Source: Albula goreensis
Lineage: Eukaryota > Chordata > Actinopteri > Albuliformes > Albulidae
Direction: 5' to 3'
Assembly (NCBI GenBank): GCA_022829145.1
Contig: CM040753.1
Location: 10,609,884-10,673,883 of the forward strand
DNA: 64,000 nt
The number at the start of each line of letters is the position of its first letter. Positions within the stretch are counted from its first letter, which is position 1. The notes beneath the pieces are model-generated. The model was not told the DNA's origin. It saw only the letters and a list, made by a program, of their open reading frames with translations, and did not search any database. Shown here in pieces: positions 1 to 11,840 of this stretch. Made by a program: the position numbers and the translations under genes.

Positions 1-905
1 ACAGCCAAAACCGACCCCCAGAAGGACACAGATCAAAAGGATCACGGTTATCTGCAATTGCTGTTGTCAAACAAACAATCCAGCCCCTTATTGCCCCTTA
101 TTGATTTGAGTGGTCGAGGTAGCTTGCTTTAATGCTAGATGCTAGGGAATGCAACCACAAGCAAAGACAAAGGTGTTAGGGAATTGAATGTGAGTAAGCT
201 GTTATTCTCATCTTCTGTGCTTCTGCAGTGGTGTAATGTTTGCACTGTGTGCTATCTTAATGGGGAAAGTGGGAAGGTGTAGTAGTTGTTTCCAGTTTTG
301 GTAATACATTGATCTTAAAGGGCTGTGGTTGAGATCAGTTAGAGGAGGTGTGGCACAGTTAATCACCAGGGTGTTCTCCATCCGTGTTAGTTTTGGTTAC
401 ACTGCCATCAGCTATATAATTCAAAACATCAGTTAATCTTTGTTGAAGCCTCTGATGTCCCAAGGAGTATTCCCACATGCTTATTATTTATTCCTTAACG
501 GAAAATGTCATTTTCCCACAGCTTGAATTGATCAGCGTAAGGTGTAACTCATTTGAGAAGTTATGGTCGAGTTTATGTGAAAACTTTATCAGTTGATGAG
601 ACTATTCAGAACTTGTCAATAGTCAATAACTGTATCTTAAATGTTCTTGGACACACCAAACTGTTGCTGCGTTTCAGCCAGGACTTGGGCATCAGGATAA
701 GAGGAGTTCAGTAAGGTTCCGGTTGCCATGTATTCTCTCAGGTTACAGTTGGAACTCCATCAGAATGTGGAGCTGTTTCTAATGCTGCTTGACTGTATTT
801 AGTGTCTGTTGAGCAGTACTGTTCCTCCTCTTCCTCTGAGAGTGTCTGTCTGCTGCAGAGTCCAATAAAGTTTGTCTTTTTGTAGAATTATTTTGTTCCT
901 GACTT
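1..905 (+). other. Possible 3' end of an upstream gene (weak)
   Basis: A frame is open from base 1 to a TAA at 130-132, but the other two forward frames are also open for more than 100 bases, so this does not discriminate. The following 730 bases have no long frame. They end in a canonical AATAAA at 864-869 followed by T/GT-rich sequence (870-905), the usual arrangement of a vertebrate cleavage and polyadenylation site. A terminal coding exon plus 3' UTR would fit, but AATAAA occurs by chance in AT-rich DNA and I recognise no protein in any frame. It could equally be intron or intergenic sequence. Confidence 0.15.
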
Positions 906-3900
906 GTTTTCCTAATTTGAGATGTAATAACATATTCAAGGAACTGCGTGAACTTTGAGTTTTCATTTAAAGATACCTCCAGTACAATATGGCATTTTCA
1001 TTGACAATCTTTAAGGACGAGTATCAGAAAAATACATAATTTCATTATATTCTAAAGCTTAAAATGTATTTGCCCAGGGTTATGGGAAGTACTTTCAAGA
1101 TCTGTATAATATGGATTTTTTTTTTTCAAAACCATCGCATCTCTTGGTAAAGGGAGGGTTAGTCAAACTTCTGGTGCCACCTTATTCATCATTACTTACA
1201 AATATCACTTAGACTTGGAAAAAGTTTGTTCTCATGAGGATATTTTCCTCTGCCTAAATTCATTGGCACAGGAGTGTCCCTGATTCACTGGAATTTGAGT
1301 CTTTCAGATGAAGCACCCTCACCTGGCACAATCAAGACTTTCATATGCAGGTCGGTTAGATTAGAACACACCTGATAAATGTGGCAGGAATGTTAAAGTT
1401 CCTTATTTGCTATAGTGCCCCTTGGTCAATGTCATGTATACATGGGAAAATGGCTCCACCTGCTGGACTTATTAAGATTCTGACAATTTGCTTAGCCAGC
1501 AATTTGGTGTCATTGCTATAAATAATTACTGTTTGCATCATCTGATAATTTGCTCTCCAATGAAAAATTATTGACAACTTAATGAAGCACCCAAAGCCCT
1601 CGAGCAGAGTATCATGAAAAATAGTACTACAGTTAAACACAAGAAGTGAAATGGACCAAAAGCTGCTCAGTGTGATGATCTGTAAAAACAGATTCTTAAA
1701 TAATGAATCATACAAGGGCACTTGCATATTAAGAATTCAAAATCAATTTCCAGTGAAGCGCTTGATTTGATTTCATAGACTGAATATGAATTTGCAAATT
1801 TACTGCCACCTGTGGACTACTGCTACCACCAAATAAATGGCAAAAATGGATATTTTTTAACAGGGATATTTCTTCATCTTTTCACCCTTTCATATCTCTT
1901 TTTCTATTATAATATATAGAGAATGTTCTGTCATCTCAGCTAACTTCAATTTCCTGTATTTCTGTGATAATACAACAAAATCTTTGCATTATCATTCATA
2001 GAATGTGATTCTTCATCTTGGGACCAGGGTGATTATTACAGGAATCATGTTGTTTTAAGAACAGCAGGTGGCTCTCTTACTCCAGACAGTTGCCAAATAC
2101 AAGTTATAATAATTTTATATTATATTATAGTTAATTTTTAATATATTATAGATGTATAATTGCATTGCTGAGAGAAATTGACATCAGAACAATGTTGTAG
2201 TATTTTATAAATAAACATACTTAAGAGTTAATACTTTATAATGTAGTTTATAGTTTATTCATGTTTATTTGTATAAACGTGTAGTAATATAAGTGTAACA
2301 TATGACCTGACATGTCACTGGAGCAAGATTTTATATGGAAAATAGAGAATTTGAAAAACATTGTAAAAATCTTTTGTATCCTTGATTTTTCCCCAGTTTA
2401 GAGAGCCCAGTAATATTCATCACTTCATCATCCTCCATCAGTCCAACATCTCTGATGTACTGTATTGACTGCTGAAACGTATCTGCATCCCTGGAGCAGG
2501 CAACCTGGTTGAGCTGCTATCAGTTAGCCTGCTTTGACAGGTGTTATCATACGCAATAGGTCAAAGTAACCCAGCTCAGCATACGTACTGTTTGCTGGTC
2601 ATTTATATTTTAGAGAGAGGTCTGCTTTTCCTGAGGGCTAAAAAATAAAACAAATGGCCACCCTGGCAAAGATTTCCCTCATATGATAGGAAAAAGGACA
2701 GATTGATGACTTGTTGAGGGAGGGAGAGGACAGAAAACAAATGAGTGTTTACTCTCAGCCCCCTCTGAGGAGTGGGTGTGGGAAAATGATTAGAAATCAC
2801 AGGATTAAGTTCGGACTCCTGAGTGTGTTTGCTCATTTCTCAACTTGGCCCTGCAAACATTTTGTTGTTGTTAGTTTGTTTTTGTGCTGTCTCCCACCCA
2901 CCCACCTTTAGCAGAAAGCACCAGAGGCAGATTGGGCCTTTTGACTTGCAGTCTCACCGGGGCTGAAGTTCAGTCTGATCAATGTGATTTACTGCACTAT
3001 TAAACTCCAGTGGTTGGGATTCAAGTTGCTTTATATTTTTCTCTTTTGCTGTGCACTTTCTCAGAGTCAGTCCAGCCAACAAGGCCATTTTAGAGAGAAC
3101 CTTAACAATTCTAATAGTGATTAGTGCATCCAGTGTTAGTATAGTTATATACTATCTTATATATACTATATAGTATCTTATCATCAGGTGTGTTCTGAGT
3201 CTATACTTTGTGAAAATGTACTTGAAGCCTCAACATCAATCTTTCACTTCATGGGGGTAATTTGATACAGTGCAGTATTTTTATGGTCAGGTTGCACAAG
3301 TTGTCAGGCACACTGATTGTTTAACACAGCAAAGTCTAACAGAAAATCTGATATGAATCATGTGGTTCTGAAATACCAATATTTTTCCAGAACCCAAATA
3401 CTTCAAATAGTAAATATCATATCTCTGGCTATTCTTATACCAACATTTTCCCTTGCTTTCCGTGTATGTTTGTAGTGTCTCATTGAAACTAATAAGTCAG
3501 ACACCATCATCATAATCTTCTCAGACAGTTGGCACATCCTACTGAACTGTGTCTTAGTAATTCCAACTCCTGTCACCTTCAGATGTTCTCAAAGGTAGGT
3601 GGAAAATACATCAAGAAACCATTAAAGTACCTTTAGTTGGAAAGAGATGGAAAAATATCATAAGGTTCAAGGTGGCAGACTGAATATCAGGGGCCTTTAG
3701 ACTAATTAGTTGAGAGGACTGTTTTCTGGACTTAACTTTGCAGTGACAGAGAGTGGATTGACTTGTTTAAGAGGAAGTGTTTGTGGTCACAGTCATAAAT
3801 TGACACACTCTGCAGAGAAGGGTGTACAGTTGATTAGGAGCCTGGGGAGAAAATTAGGGAACAAAATAGAGTTGTATGCTTTTGTCTCACTCACAGAAAC

Positions 3901-5250
3901 AGATTTAATTTATTTGTTTATAGATTATATTGTTGTAAAGTACACTCTCACTAGTACTGGTTTGTGCAGGTTTTTTTATTTTTATTTTTTGAGGCATTTA
4001 TTAAGATGAGCCATAGCTATGACTCTGATTCTAAGAAGTAATAAGTCACATTTTGGATTTATTTAATTTCCTATTTTTCAATCCATCTGAAGGACCTATA
4101 TCATAGACATATTTACGTTTGTTATGTTGGTAATGACGATCATCAAAGTATCTTTTTCACCCAAGTGAAAACATTCTGAAATGACAATGGAAAGTATTTC
4201 ATTTTGTGTTGTCGTGCTGTTGTGAAAACTGGTAACCAGCTTTTATTTCCCCCTCTACAGTCACTCACCACACATAATCATCACAGTCATTTTAAATACA
4301 AAATTTTATTCAAATTCTTCAGCCATAGCAACTGAACAGATCTTGTTTCCTGATTGTTATAGGTTTGACTTTGATCAGTGTGATAGTTCATGCTAAGTGT
4401 TCTCCCTCACTGACTTCAAAGTGAACCTTTATATGTAGAGGGTTTGAAAAAAGGACAAAAACAAGGCTAATTCAGGGGAAATGACAAGCTACTACAAAGA
4501 GGCTTGCAAATGAAGTTTAGTAATAGCAAACAAGCAATATGGCAATAGTCAGTCCTGTTACTCATGTCAGCAGATGATAGAACAGTGCCATGCTTTATGG
4601 ATTTCTATGCATGCAAACCCATGAATTCCATGAAGAACTTCACATCCAGAAATTCACATCCAGACTCTCTTTGCCTCCAAAATGGGAATGGCAATCAACT
4701 GATATCCTCACCAGACATTCCAACCTGCTGAAAATATAGCTTATCTTGTCACTTTAAAGACTGCTTCAACAAAACGTAAAGTCTCATGGTGTTGATGGTG
4801 AAACTCGTAAGATCTGTAGTGCTGGTAGTTGCTATGTGTTGATCACACAGCCCCACCTGTTACACCACGTCTCTAACAATTGCTCTTCATGTGCAGAGCT
4901 TCTTCACACCTCCCACACATTCAGATCAAAATAAACTAATCAAAAGATATTTTAATAGAGAGTTATTGTTTTGTGATATTTACTTGAAAATGATTTACCA
5001 ATGATGTGGATATCTGGTTTAGAAATGAAGTTATTTTTGATTTTTGAGTTCGCACTTTCCCTTCAGGACCGAAGTTGTTGACAGCTGTGCCTACAACTCC
5101 CTTGGTTACCAACGCCACCAACAGTGGAGGTGCTGAAGGAGAGAAATGCCAGAAAAAGCAGGCAAAATGAATGAAGGGTTTGTATGTGCCAGAAACCTGT
5201 GATCATAATAACAGCACATGGATTCACAGTGCTAGTCAAATATATGCAAA
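906..5250. other. AT-rich spacer without recognised genes
   Basis: No coding exon is supported; frames are under 110 codons with no domain. A 12-base perfect palindrome AATTTGCAAATT, a POU-type word, lies at 1789-1800. A very AT-rich stretch runs from about 2100 to 2320, and an AT-rich self-complementary stretch from 3138 to 3182. The T run at 1116-1126 is a homopolymer. The region 2690-2990 is somewhat richer in GC and could be a small regulatory block, but there is no further support. Confidence 0.6.
1454..1466 (-). promoter_or_regulatory. CTCF-like motif candidate
   Basis: CTCCACCTGCTGG matches 12 of 13 positions of the reverse CTCF consensus YGCCMYCTRSTGG (the second base differs). CTCF binds such sites and organises chromatin loops in vertebrates. 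One motif hit in 64 kb is not proof of binding; this is a by-eye match. Confidence 0.25.
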
Positions 5251-5254
5251 TAAT

Positions 5255-5325
<71 letters not shown>

Positions 5326-5330
5326 CCAAC
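5251..5330. repeat. (CAAT)n microsatellite
   Basis: A tetranucleotide repeat that is perfect from 5263 to 5325 (63 bases, nearly 16 units), with imperfect flanks. The repeat keeps two forward frames open and yields an artificial NQSI-repeat peptide, which should not be called as a gene. Confidence 0.97.
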
Positions 5331-5479
5331 ACACCCCTGGTGCATGGCACATTTGCACAAGGAACAACACTTTTTAGCATTAAATCTGCTTTTTTGAGGA
5401 CGGGACAAGCAAACAAATAGCCTGTAGCATTTTGCCCCCCCCCCCACCTTCTCTGGCCTATGTATTTACATACCAAAGG

Positions 5480-5830
5480 ATGCTGGTCTGCGCTCCATAC
5501 AATAACAGTTCTTTGTCCGCTTGTCAGCACAATGGCATAATTAATGTGGAGGTGACTCCATCACTTTCTTCCTGTCTGTTATTTCTAGCCCTTCCATCAT
5601 GGCTCAGAACATTCCAAATGTCACCAGTGATTGTTATTCTTAAAGGAAACTCCATAAATGAGCTCATTTGAATGTTGGACAATGTTTTATAGTTTTATTG
5701 ATCACGTCTTAATGCAACACGCTTTGTTAGATTGATGACTTATATGCTGTCTCAGGTTAATCTTGATGATTGCTGCATTTGGTATGCTGAACCTGCCTCA
5801 CATTGTAACTCAATCATTAAAAAAAGAGAA
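5480..5830. promoter_or_regulatory. Candidate regulatory block
   Basis: This low-repeat block contains a homeodomain core TAATTA at 5538-5543 and a 14-base perfect palindrome AAATGAGCTCATTT at 5656-5669. It has no coding signature. The composition resembles vertebrate conserved non-coding elements, but conservation has not been tested. An 11-base C run (5435-5445) lies just upstream. Confidence 0.25.
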
Positions 5831-7099
5831 ATGGACATTATTTGGAGACCATGTGCAGAATAATCATATTAATGTCTCAATACTGCCAGTGATTTGAGGT
5901 ATCTGAAAACAACATATCAAATCAAGTTAAAAGAAAGGATAAAACTTTTGTTTTAGATACCTTCAATAAAGTTAAAGGAAGCAAGGGACTACCTGTGTGA
6001 TGAATGACACTTCTGCATTTCATGATCATGTTTTGTTATTGTAAATTGCAGAATGTATGAATTGTTATGTAATTATCATTTCTTCCATAGAAAGCCATTG
6101 AAAAACAATGCTAATTATTATTCCAATGATAGGATTTTAATGCATTTCAAGGCTGACTGATCAGCAATAGTTACTGAGGTGGTGAGTCTGAGGAGGTGAG
6201 TATGCTGTCTGAGGAGGTGGGCATACTGAAACTTCAAAGCTCATTCATATTAATTATGATAATGCTAAGAGTTGGGTATACTGAACATCGTTAGAGGTTT
6301 ATGTTTGTATTAATCAATGTTTGTGCTTATACCATCCACTATCACCACTATAACAGATGTGACTGACAATAAGTAATTATCTTCCCTATACAAGATGACC
6401 ACCAAAACAGGAAGGGATTGAAAGGATAGGTGAGGAAGTTGCCTGGTGAATGATAGAGGAGGAAGAAGAGAGAATTTGGAGAGGACTTGGCAGGGCTTCA
6501 GTGAAGAACCTTACATTGGAGTGGAGCACCTGATGTGGAATGAACCACAAAGTCAACTGCCTCCGATTCCCAATCTCACTTGGTCCTCTCATGCAAAATG
6601 TCTGGTGCCTGCAGATTGCGCTTTGTCTCTCCACGATTCAGCAAATGGGATTTTGAAAATGGAAGTGAATGGTGCAGATCTGTCAGGAGTGGCTGCAGGT
6701 AAGATTACAGTCACTTTCAAAAATGGAGACAGATTGCACCCTTGGTAATGGCTAACAGGCCCATTTCTGGAGTTAATAATTTTAGCGTATTGCATGTCAG
6801 GCCCGTAGAGCATAAATATGGCTTATCTAGATCTGTCAGCACAGCTGCCCTTTGTAAAAATGATGTAAAAAGCATTTTGTAAGGGTATGGTGTAGTTTGC
6901 TGGTGTTGGTCTTTTCTGTTAAAATTCTGTTTCAGTCAGTTTTTTCGGACTGTATACATCATGTCAGTGTTTTCTCATTGTATAGATCATCCATTCAAGC
7001 CAGACTTTTCTGGTCTTCTTTGAGATGGTGTGCCTGTATCATCATTTATTCTTAAATAAAATAAAAATAGCTGGACTCATTTTTTTTACCATGTATTTC
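5831..7099. other. Spacer with a two-copy 21-bp direct repeat
   Basis: The sequence is AT-rich. TCTGAGGAGGTG recurs at 6187 and 6208 (21-base period), each followed by a similar TATGCTG/CATACTG tail; a looser echo occurs near 6275. Forward and reverse frames at 6386-6813 overlap one another and neither shows a domain. A possible exon at 6615-6698 is listed separately. Confidence 0.5.
6615..6698 (+). other. Exon-like segment (speculative)
   Basis: An 84-base segment is bounded by an acceptor-like CCTGCAG ending at 6614 and a strong donor-like CAG|GTAAGA at 6696-6704. Its length is a multiple of three, and one forward frame stays open from 6446 to 6748. The upstream pyrimidine tract is weak. 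The opposite strand is also open here, and the encoded peptide matches no family I know. It could be a chance pair of splice-like words. Confidence 0.12.
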
Positions 7100-7620
7100 A
7101 CTAGTGTATCGGAAGTCTGTGCATTTAACGATTTAGAAAAAGAAAAAGTGGCACGTATAAGCCAGAAACGTGAAAATAAATGGCGATTCTCTCATTAAGT
7201 GGATGTGACACACTTGCAAATTGTATGTGTATGGTGAGCTGCAATGATTTCACATGAAGCAATAACATCTGTTGGAAGGAAAGATTAAAAAATGATAATG
7301 ACAAAATGAAAAGGCAGACTGCGCTTGGTGTGCATTGTCTCTGTCTGGACAAGCTTCTGTGTGCATCATACCGGGGAAAACAAGCTTTTGTCATAGCAGG
7401 ACAAATGGAAATCTCCCTGTGGCCTCTCTGTGTCACCACCGGCACCGTCTCTCGGCAATAAAGCCACCACTCCTGGCCTTTTGTTAGACACACATTATCA
7501 GTGTGGATACAGCTTAAATGTCACTCAATCAGTCAGTCAACGGGTGACATTTGATAGTTACAAACAGGGGCATGAGCTGACCGCAGAGCTGAGATAACTG
7601 CTCTGAAAAGTTTGCACCGT
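7100..7620. promoter_or_regulatory. Candidate regulatory block
   Basis: A moderately GC-balanced, repeat-free block with scattered retained CpGs (for example TATCGG, CACGTAT, ACCGGGG, CACCGGCACCG) between AT-rich spacers. A reverse frame of 122 codons crosses it but carries no recognisable domain. It is best read as a possible conserved non-coding element. Confidence 0.25.
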
Positions 7621-7863
7621 GTTTTATTTATTGTTCCAGTGTTACTCAAAGTTGTTTGGGGAGGTGGATGGGCTATACTCGATATGCTGAAAATTTCCCA
7701 TTTCCTTATTGCTTGTGTAAAGAAACTATGGCAAAAATTACAACTGAAAAACCTGAAGGCTGTTGATTATTCATGTAGTGGCTCATGGAACTAGTGGGGA
7801 ATGTAACACCCTCTCATTTGCTCACTGACTTCATGAACAGGAGAGCTATGTCACAAATAATGT
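7621..7863. other. Short spacer
   Basis: Nothing is recognised beyond ordinary AT-rich sequence and a 60-codon frame without a domain. Confidence 0.5.
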
Positions 7864-8134
7864 ATCCATCCATCCATTATCCATACCTGCCTCATCCAGT
7901 GCAGGGCCGTGGGAACATGCACAGGGTGAAAGGCCAGAAACACTGTGGATAGGTCACTGCAGGACCAGACAGACAAACACTTACTCACACAAACAGACAT
8001 TCATACCTACAGGGAATTTGGCAAGTCCAATCCGCTAAATCTGCATGTCATTGGACAGTTGAAGAAAATCCACCTGGACACAGGGGGAGTGATCTCCACA
8101 AAGAAAGGAGAACCACTGAGCTGCCATGCCACCA
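7864..8134 (-). mobile_element. Degenerate teleost SINE with LINE-type tail
   Basis: Read on the minus strand, the element begins with a pol III A-box-like segment (GGCAGCTCAGTGGTTC). It continues through the characteristic fish-repeat text (TTTGTGGAG; TGTCCAATGACATGCA; CCTGTAGGTATGAATGT; GGTCCTGCAGTGACC) and ends in a GGATAATGGATGGATGGAT tail. From memory this matches a very abundant teleost dispersed repeat with a tRNA-like head and an L2/CR1-type tail. The B box and its flanks (about 60 bases) appear deleted between the A box and the body, so the copy is probably dead. I see no target-site duplication. Exact family naming needs a repeat library. Confidence 0.75.
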
Positions 8135-8439
8135 CATATGTAAAATACATTACATACTACATTCCAGCATGTGGACACTGCTTTAGAGGGATGTAAAAAA
8201 ATGTAATTTGCTAGCCAAAAACTTGTACTTTCACTGAAATGTCAATTTTCAGACTGGTGCAACACCACTGTCAAACTAGAGGATGTATATCACAGCTGAA
8301 GAAAGTCAAAATGTGTCAAGTCAGGCTTTAAAGCAAGACACCTGTGAAAATTGTTTTCTTTGGAGGAGATGTAATGTAAAGAGCAAAAAAAACATGCTCA
8401 ACTTACAGCCAACCTTCTAAGACCTTTTGAAATTCTCTA
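8135..8439. other. Short spacer
   Basis: AT-rich sequence between the SINE relic and the next GC-rich block; nothing is recognised. Confidence 0.5.
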
Positions 8440-8800
8440 ACATGACAGCTACCAATGCTAACTCTCTTTCATCACATGTGCGGGTGGAGGCACGAGGGGG
8501 TGTGGGAGGGGCAGTCAGGGTGGGGAGGGTGGTGGGGGTGTGGCTGACTGAGTCACCTGAATGCTCAGAGACCCTGCCTGTGAGTGACAGACTGGGCGAT
8601 TACTCTCTTCCTGTGGCACTGGCTGTAGGGCAGTTCTATTGCCCTCTGCAGGCGGTAAGGGGTTATTAAGCTCTTAATGCTCCCTGGTTGAATGTGACAC
8701 ATCTCTATTGATTACAGAATGTGAGACTGAAGTGAATTATCATCGCTGTGTGAGGCTGTTTTCTGGTGAGTGCTGTGTAAGACCTCTATGAAAAGGCATG
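8440..8800. promoter_or_regulatory. Candidate regulatory block with AP-1, E-box and CTCF-like words
   Basis: A G-rich plus strand (8481-8545) leads into a consensus AP-1 site TGAGTCA (8549-8555) overlapping an E-box CACCTG (8554-8559). A CTCF-like word TGCCCTCTGCAGG (8640-8652) matches 12 of 13 bases of the reverse consensus. The 80-codon forward frame here has no domain. Enhancer or insulator activity is inferred from motifs only. Confidence 0.3.
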
Positions 8801-9928
8801 GGGCACATTCTCACAGGGCTGGTATCTGAGCATGCTGTCAAGCACACAGAGGTGTGGTCTCACTTTACCTTTCACTGAACTAAAGACCACACCCAAAGAA
8901 GGAAAAATATGTAAAAGACAGGGAAAAGTGAATTGAAGCATATTCAAGGTAATTTTGAAGAATGAAGCAATTTTTTTCATTTTATAAATGTGATAAACAT
9001 CACCGAGATTGTGAGATTGCACAAAACTCTTTTGATGGTGACATTAAGCAACCAAGTGATTGTATTCCCTCAGCTCAATTTATTTATGCAGCCTCTAAAT
9101 TGCTGGAGGGCTTTTAAATACTTAGCGAGATGTGCTTGGACTTGGCACTGTCATACTGTCGTGGGGCTAATTTTTTTGCGGTTTGTGTTTGGAAGGACCT
9201 CTACGTGTGTCATAGGCGTCAGAGCTCTTGGTACACTGTTAAAAGGCAGAGCATTTAAACCCAGCCAAGCTGCCACAATTTACAGGATTTCATACGCATG
9301 GTACTGAGAAAATGCCTCGGATGACTCTGAGATACCAATTAAACCTCTTTGACTAAATAATAGACACAGTGAAATCATATTTATGGCACCTACTTAATTC
9401 AACTTGTGTATTTCAGGATACAATGCTGTGGACAACAGACAAATATATGTTCTGTCATGGGGACAATTTTTTTTCTACATTGGAACAGTGAAAAAGCCCT
9501 CAATTAAATATTAATGTGGCTATCTGGGATACACTTATAAACATAAGCTTATCTATTGTATGAACATACAAGAAAATAAACTATGTACATAAAGTGTATT
9601 AGGAGCATTCTTCAACCCAACCAAAATTGAAACAAGGTATGCTTGTAACAATTAAGTCTGCAGATGAGGAAATTCAATATCACTTCCCACAAAACTGAAT
9701 ACTTCATGCATGCTTGGTTTGCATTATCCAAGAAAATACCATTTTATTTTGCAGTTTAATCTTTTATTGGCTTGTGGCATACGATATAAAGGTCAAGATG
9801 AATAATATCTGTTGCTTAAAAGTAAATGCGTGAAACTAGATATCCTGTTAATCAAACACTTTCCCTTCCATTCTATAAATAATAATATTGTATAATGTCA
9901 GCACTCCCCAACATACACACTCATTCAT
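8801..9928. other. AT-rich spacer
   Basis: No recognisable feature. The 105-codon frame at 8990-9307 lacks a domain. Confidence 0.5.
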
Positions 9929-10000
9929 GCACACACACACACACGCACACACATACACAGAAAGGAATACATGCACACATACACATGCACACACACATGT

Positions 10001-10052
<52 letters not shown>

Positions 10053-10249
10053 AGACACGAATGCATGGACACATACACATGCACACACACACACATGTGC
10101 ACACACACACACACACACACACATACACAGACACGAATGCACGGACACATACACATGCAGACACACACATGTGCGCACACACACACACGCACACACATAC
10201 ACAGACATGAATGCATGGACACATACACATGCACACACACACACATGTG

Positions 10250-10288
<39 letters not shown>

Positions 10289-10398
10289 GCACACACACAC
10301 ACAAACACACACATGTGCACACACACACACGCACACACATGTGCACACACACACACAAACACACACATGTGCACACACACACACACTGACACACACAG
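9929..10398. repeat. CA-rich minisatellite with higher-order units
   Basis: About 470 bases are built of CA dinucleotides interrupted at regular places. The word GAATGCAtGGACAC (with variants) recurs at 10059, 10135 and 10209 (76- and 74-base spacing). The palindrome CACATGTG occurs eight times, starting at 9994, 10092, 10166, 10242, 10282, 10310, 10336 and 10364. The array therefore changes from units of about 75 bases to units of about 27 bases near 10282. All six frames stay open through the repeat, giving false TH- or CV-rich proteins of up to 224 codons. Alternating purine-pyrimidine DNA of this length can adopt Z-form. Confidence 0.95.
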
Positions 10399-11379
10399 GG
10401 GTACCCATTTCGCCACCATGTGTCCCACCTGCTCTGCACATAAACCTAAAATATACATGCAGTATGTTTGACATAGAGTATGCGGACAGCAGGGTAGTAC
10501 TCTGAAGCACTGTTCATCTGTCCTTTGGCCTAACAGTACCAGTTTTGTTTCAGAACATTGTGAACCTTTCATTTTAATGATGAGGGTGTGGAGCGCCAAA
10601 CCCCTGAGCAGGAAGTTGAGGAAAAATCCACAGACCGGCTCTGTGCTGCTGAAAGCATGGAGGTGAGGGTTTCATGTCTGGGTTGAGACATCCCTTGTAA
10701 TCAAACCAGTTTCAATTTGAGCATTCGGCTTATCACTCGACTGGGAGCAATAAAGTCCAGCTATTATGCTGTATTCGACTGGCAAACAGCAAGGATTATC
10801 AGGCAGAGAGCAGAAATGATTGTTTTGTTTATATGATACTTTTAATGAGATCTGAGGAGAACGTCACACAAAAGAGATAAGGAAGAGCGAGACACATATG
10901 ACTGTAATTACTGCTGTGCTCATCCCTCTCCTGTCTGTTCAGCTCAATGGATAAACTAACCCCTATCTTGTGAAATTGTGTTTTAATCTCATTGGATCCT
11001 TGTACATATTTTTTTTCCCACAGTAAAGAGATGAATTGCAGAATAGGTGATCTGCAGTGTTGAGGCAGTTTTGGAGCAGGGCAAAAGACCATCCAGGATG
11101 GTTCCAGCAGGGCCCTCCAGCCATCCACCTGCCTGCGGCAGTGCCTCCTCCTCTTAAGTGGCATGACAGTGTTGTTCACAAGACTTAGTGTGGTGATCCC
11201 ATTTACTGTCCTTCCTGGCATTATGGGATATTTCAAAGTAAACATGCTCCATTCTATTGAATCTGCCAATAGTAATTGCTGAACTGGAAAACACTTGCCA
11301 CGCACACAATTATAATTTTTTTCTGTATTAGCAGTAGAAGTAATTAAAGGGATGGGACAGGAGCTGTGTAATAAATCCT
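10399..11379. promoter_or_regulatory. Candidate regulatory block(s)
   Basis: Repeat-free sequence with an ETS-type GGAAGT (10611-10616) and a CRE-type half site ACGTCA (10861-10866). The GC-richer centre is 11040-11220. The 158-codon reverse frame at 10829-11305 has no domain or typical start context. Probably non-coding. Confidence 0.25.
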
Positions 11380-11840
11380 GCTCATGGCTTTATGCTTCTC
11401 ATGTGTGTGACTGAGCATTCACTGTTAATACCGCCGGAAACCATGGCGCATCGTAAACATCTGATTTGTTGAAGTGGTCTCAAGATCCGTGGCCCTCGTG
11501 ACTTGAGCCAGCTACAATAGTAATCAGTGTTTGCATTCAGATGAGAGTGTTCGTCTATTAACCTGTCTGACTGCTGTAAAACCTCTCCAGCAGCAGCTCC
11601 CAGCCAGCTAAATTATCTTTGCTTTTGCCACGTTGCACTTAAAATTCAGAGGGCCTGTCGCCTCAGTCAAGGCTGGCCCCATATTGCCACTGTTATGCTT
11701 TTACACGGCTTCGCGCCAGTAAAATATAGCCACAGTTTGGTTTTTTGCTGGAGGCTTTTTGCACCCACCTTCACAGATTCATTGAATTATTTGACTGCCT
11801 TTGAAAAATGCCTCCAGTGTTTTCACAACTAACCCCAGCT
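11380..11840. promoter_or_regulatory. Candidate regulatory block
   Basis: Retained CpGs (ACCGCCGGAAACCATGGCGC around 11430-11450; TTCGCGCC around 11710) stand out from the CpG-poor neighbourhood. The first cluster joins an ETS core CCGGAA (11434-11439) to a YY1-like CCATGGCG (11441-11448). No frame of interest crosses the block. The pattern is typical of a vertebrate non-coding regulatory element. Confidence 0.3.

Noticed and set aside
5171-5420. Frames encoding NQSI repeats
   Set aside because: A translation of the (CAAT)n microsatellite, open in two phases.
9848-10599. Open frames of 164-224 codons on both strands
   Set aside because: They are produced by the stop-free CA/TG repeat and give only TH- or CV-repeats; all frames are open at once.
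10829-11305. 158-codon reverse frame
   Set aside because: No recognised domain, signal peptide or splice context; composition matches the surrounding non-coding block.
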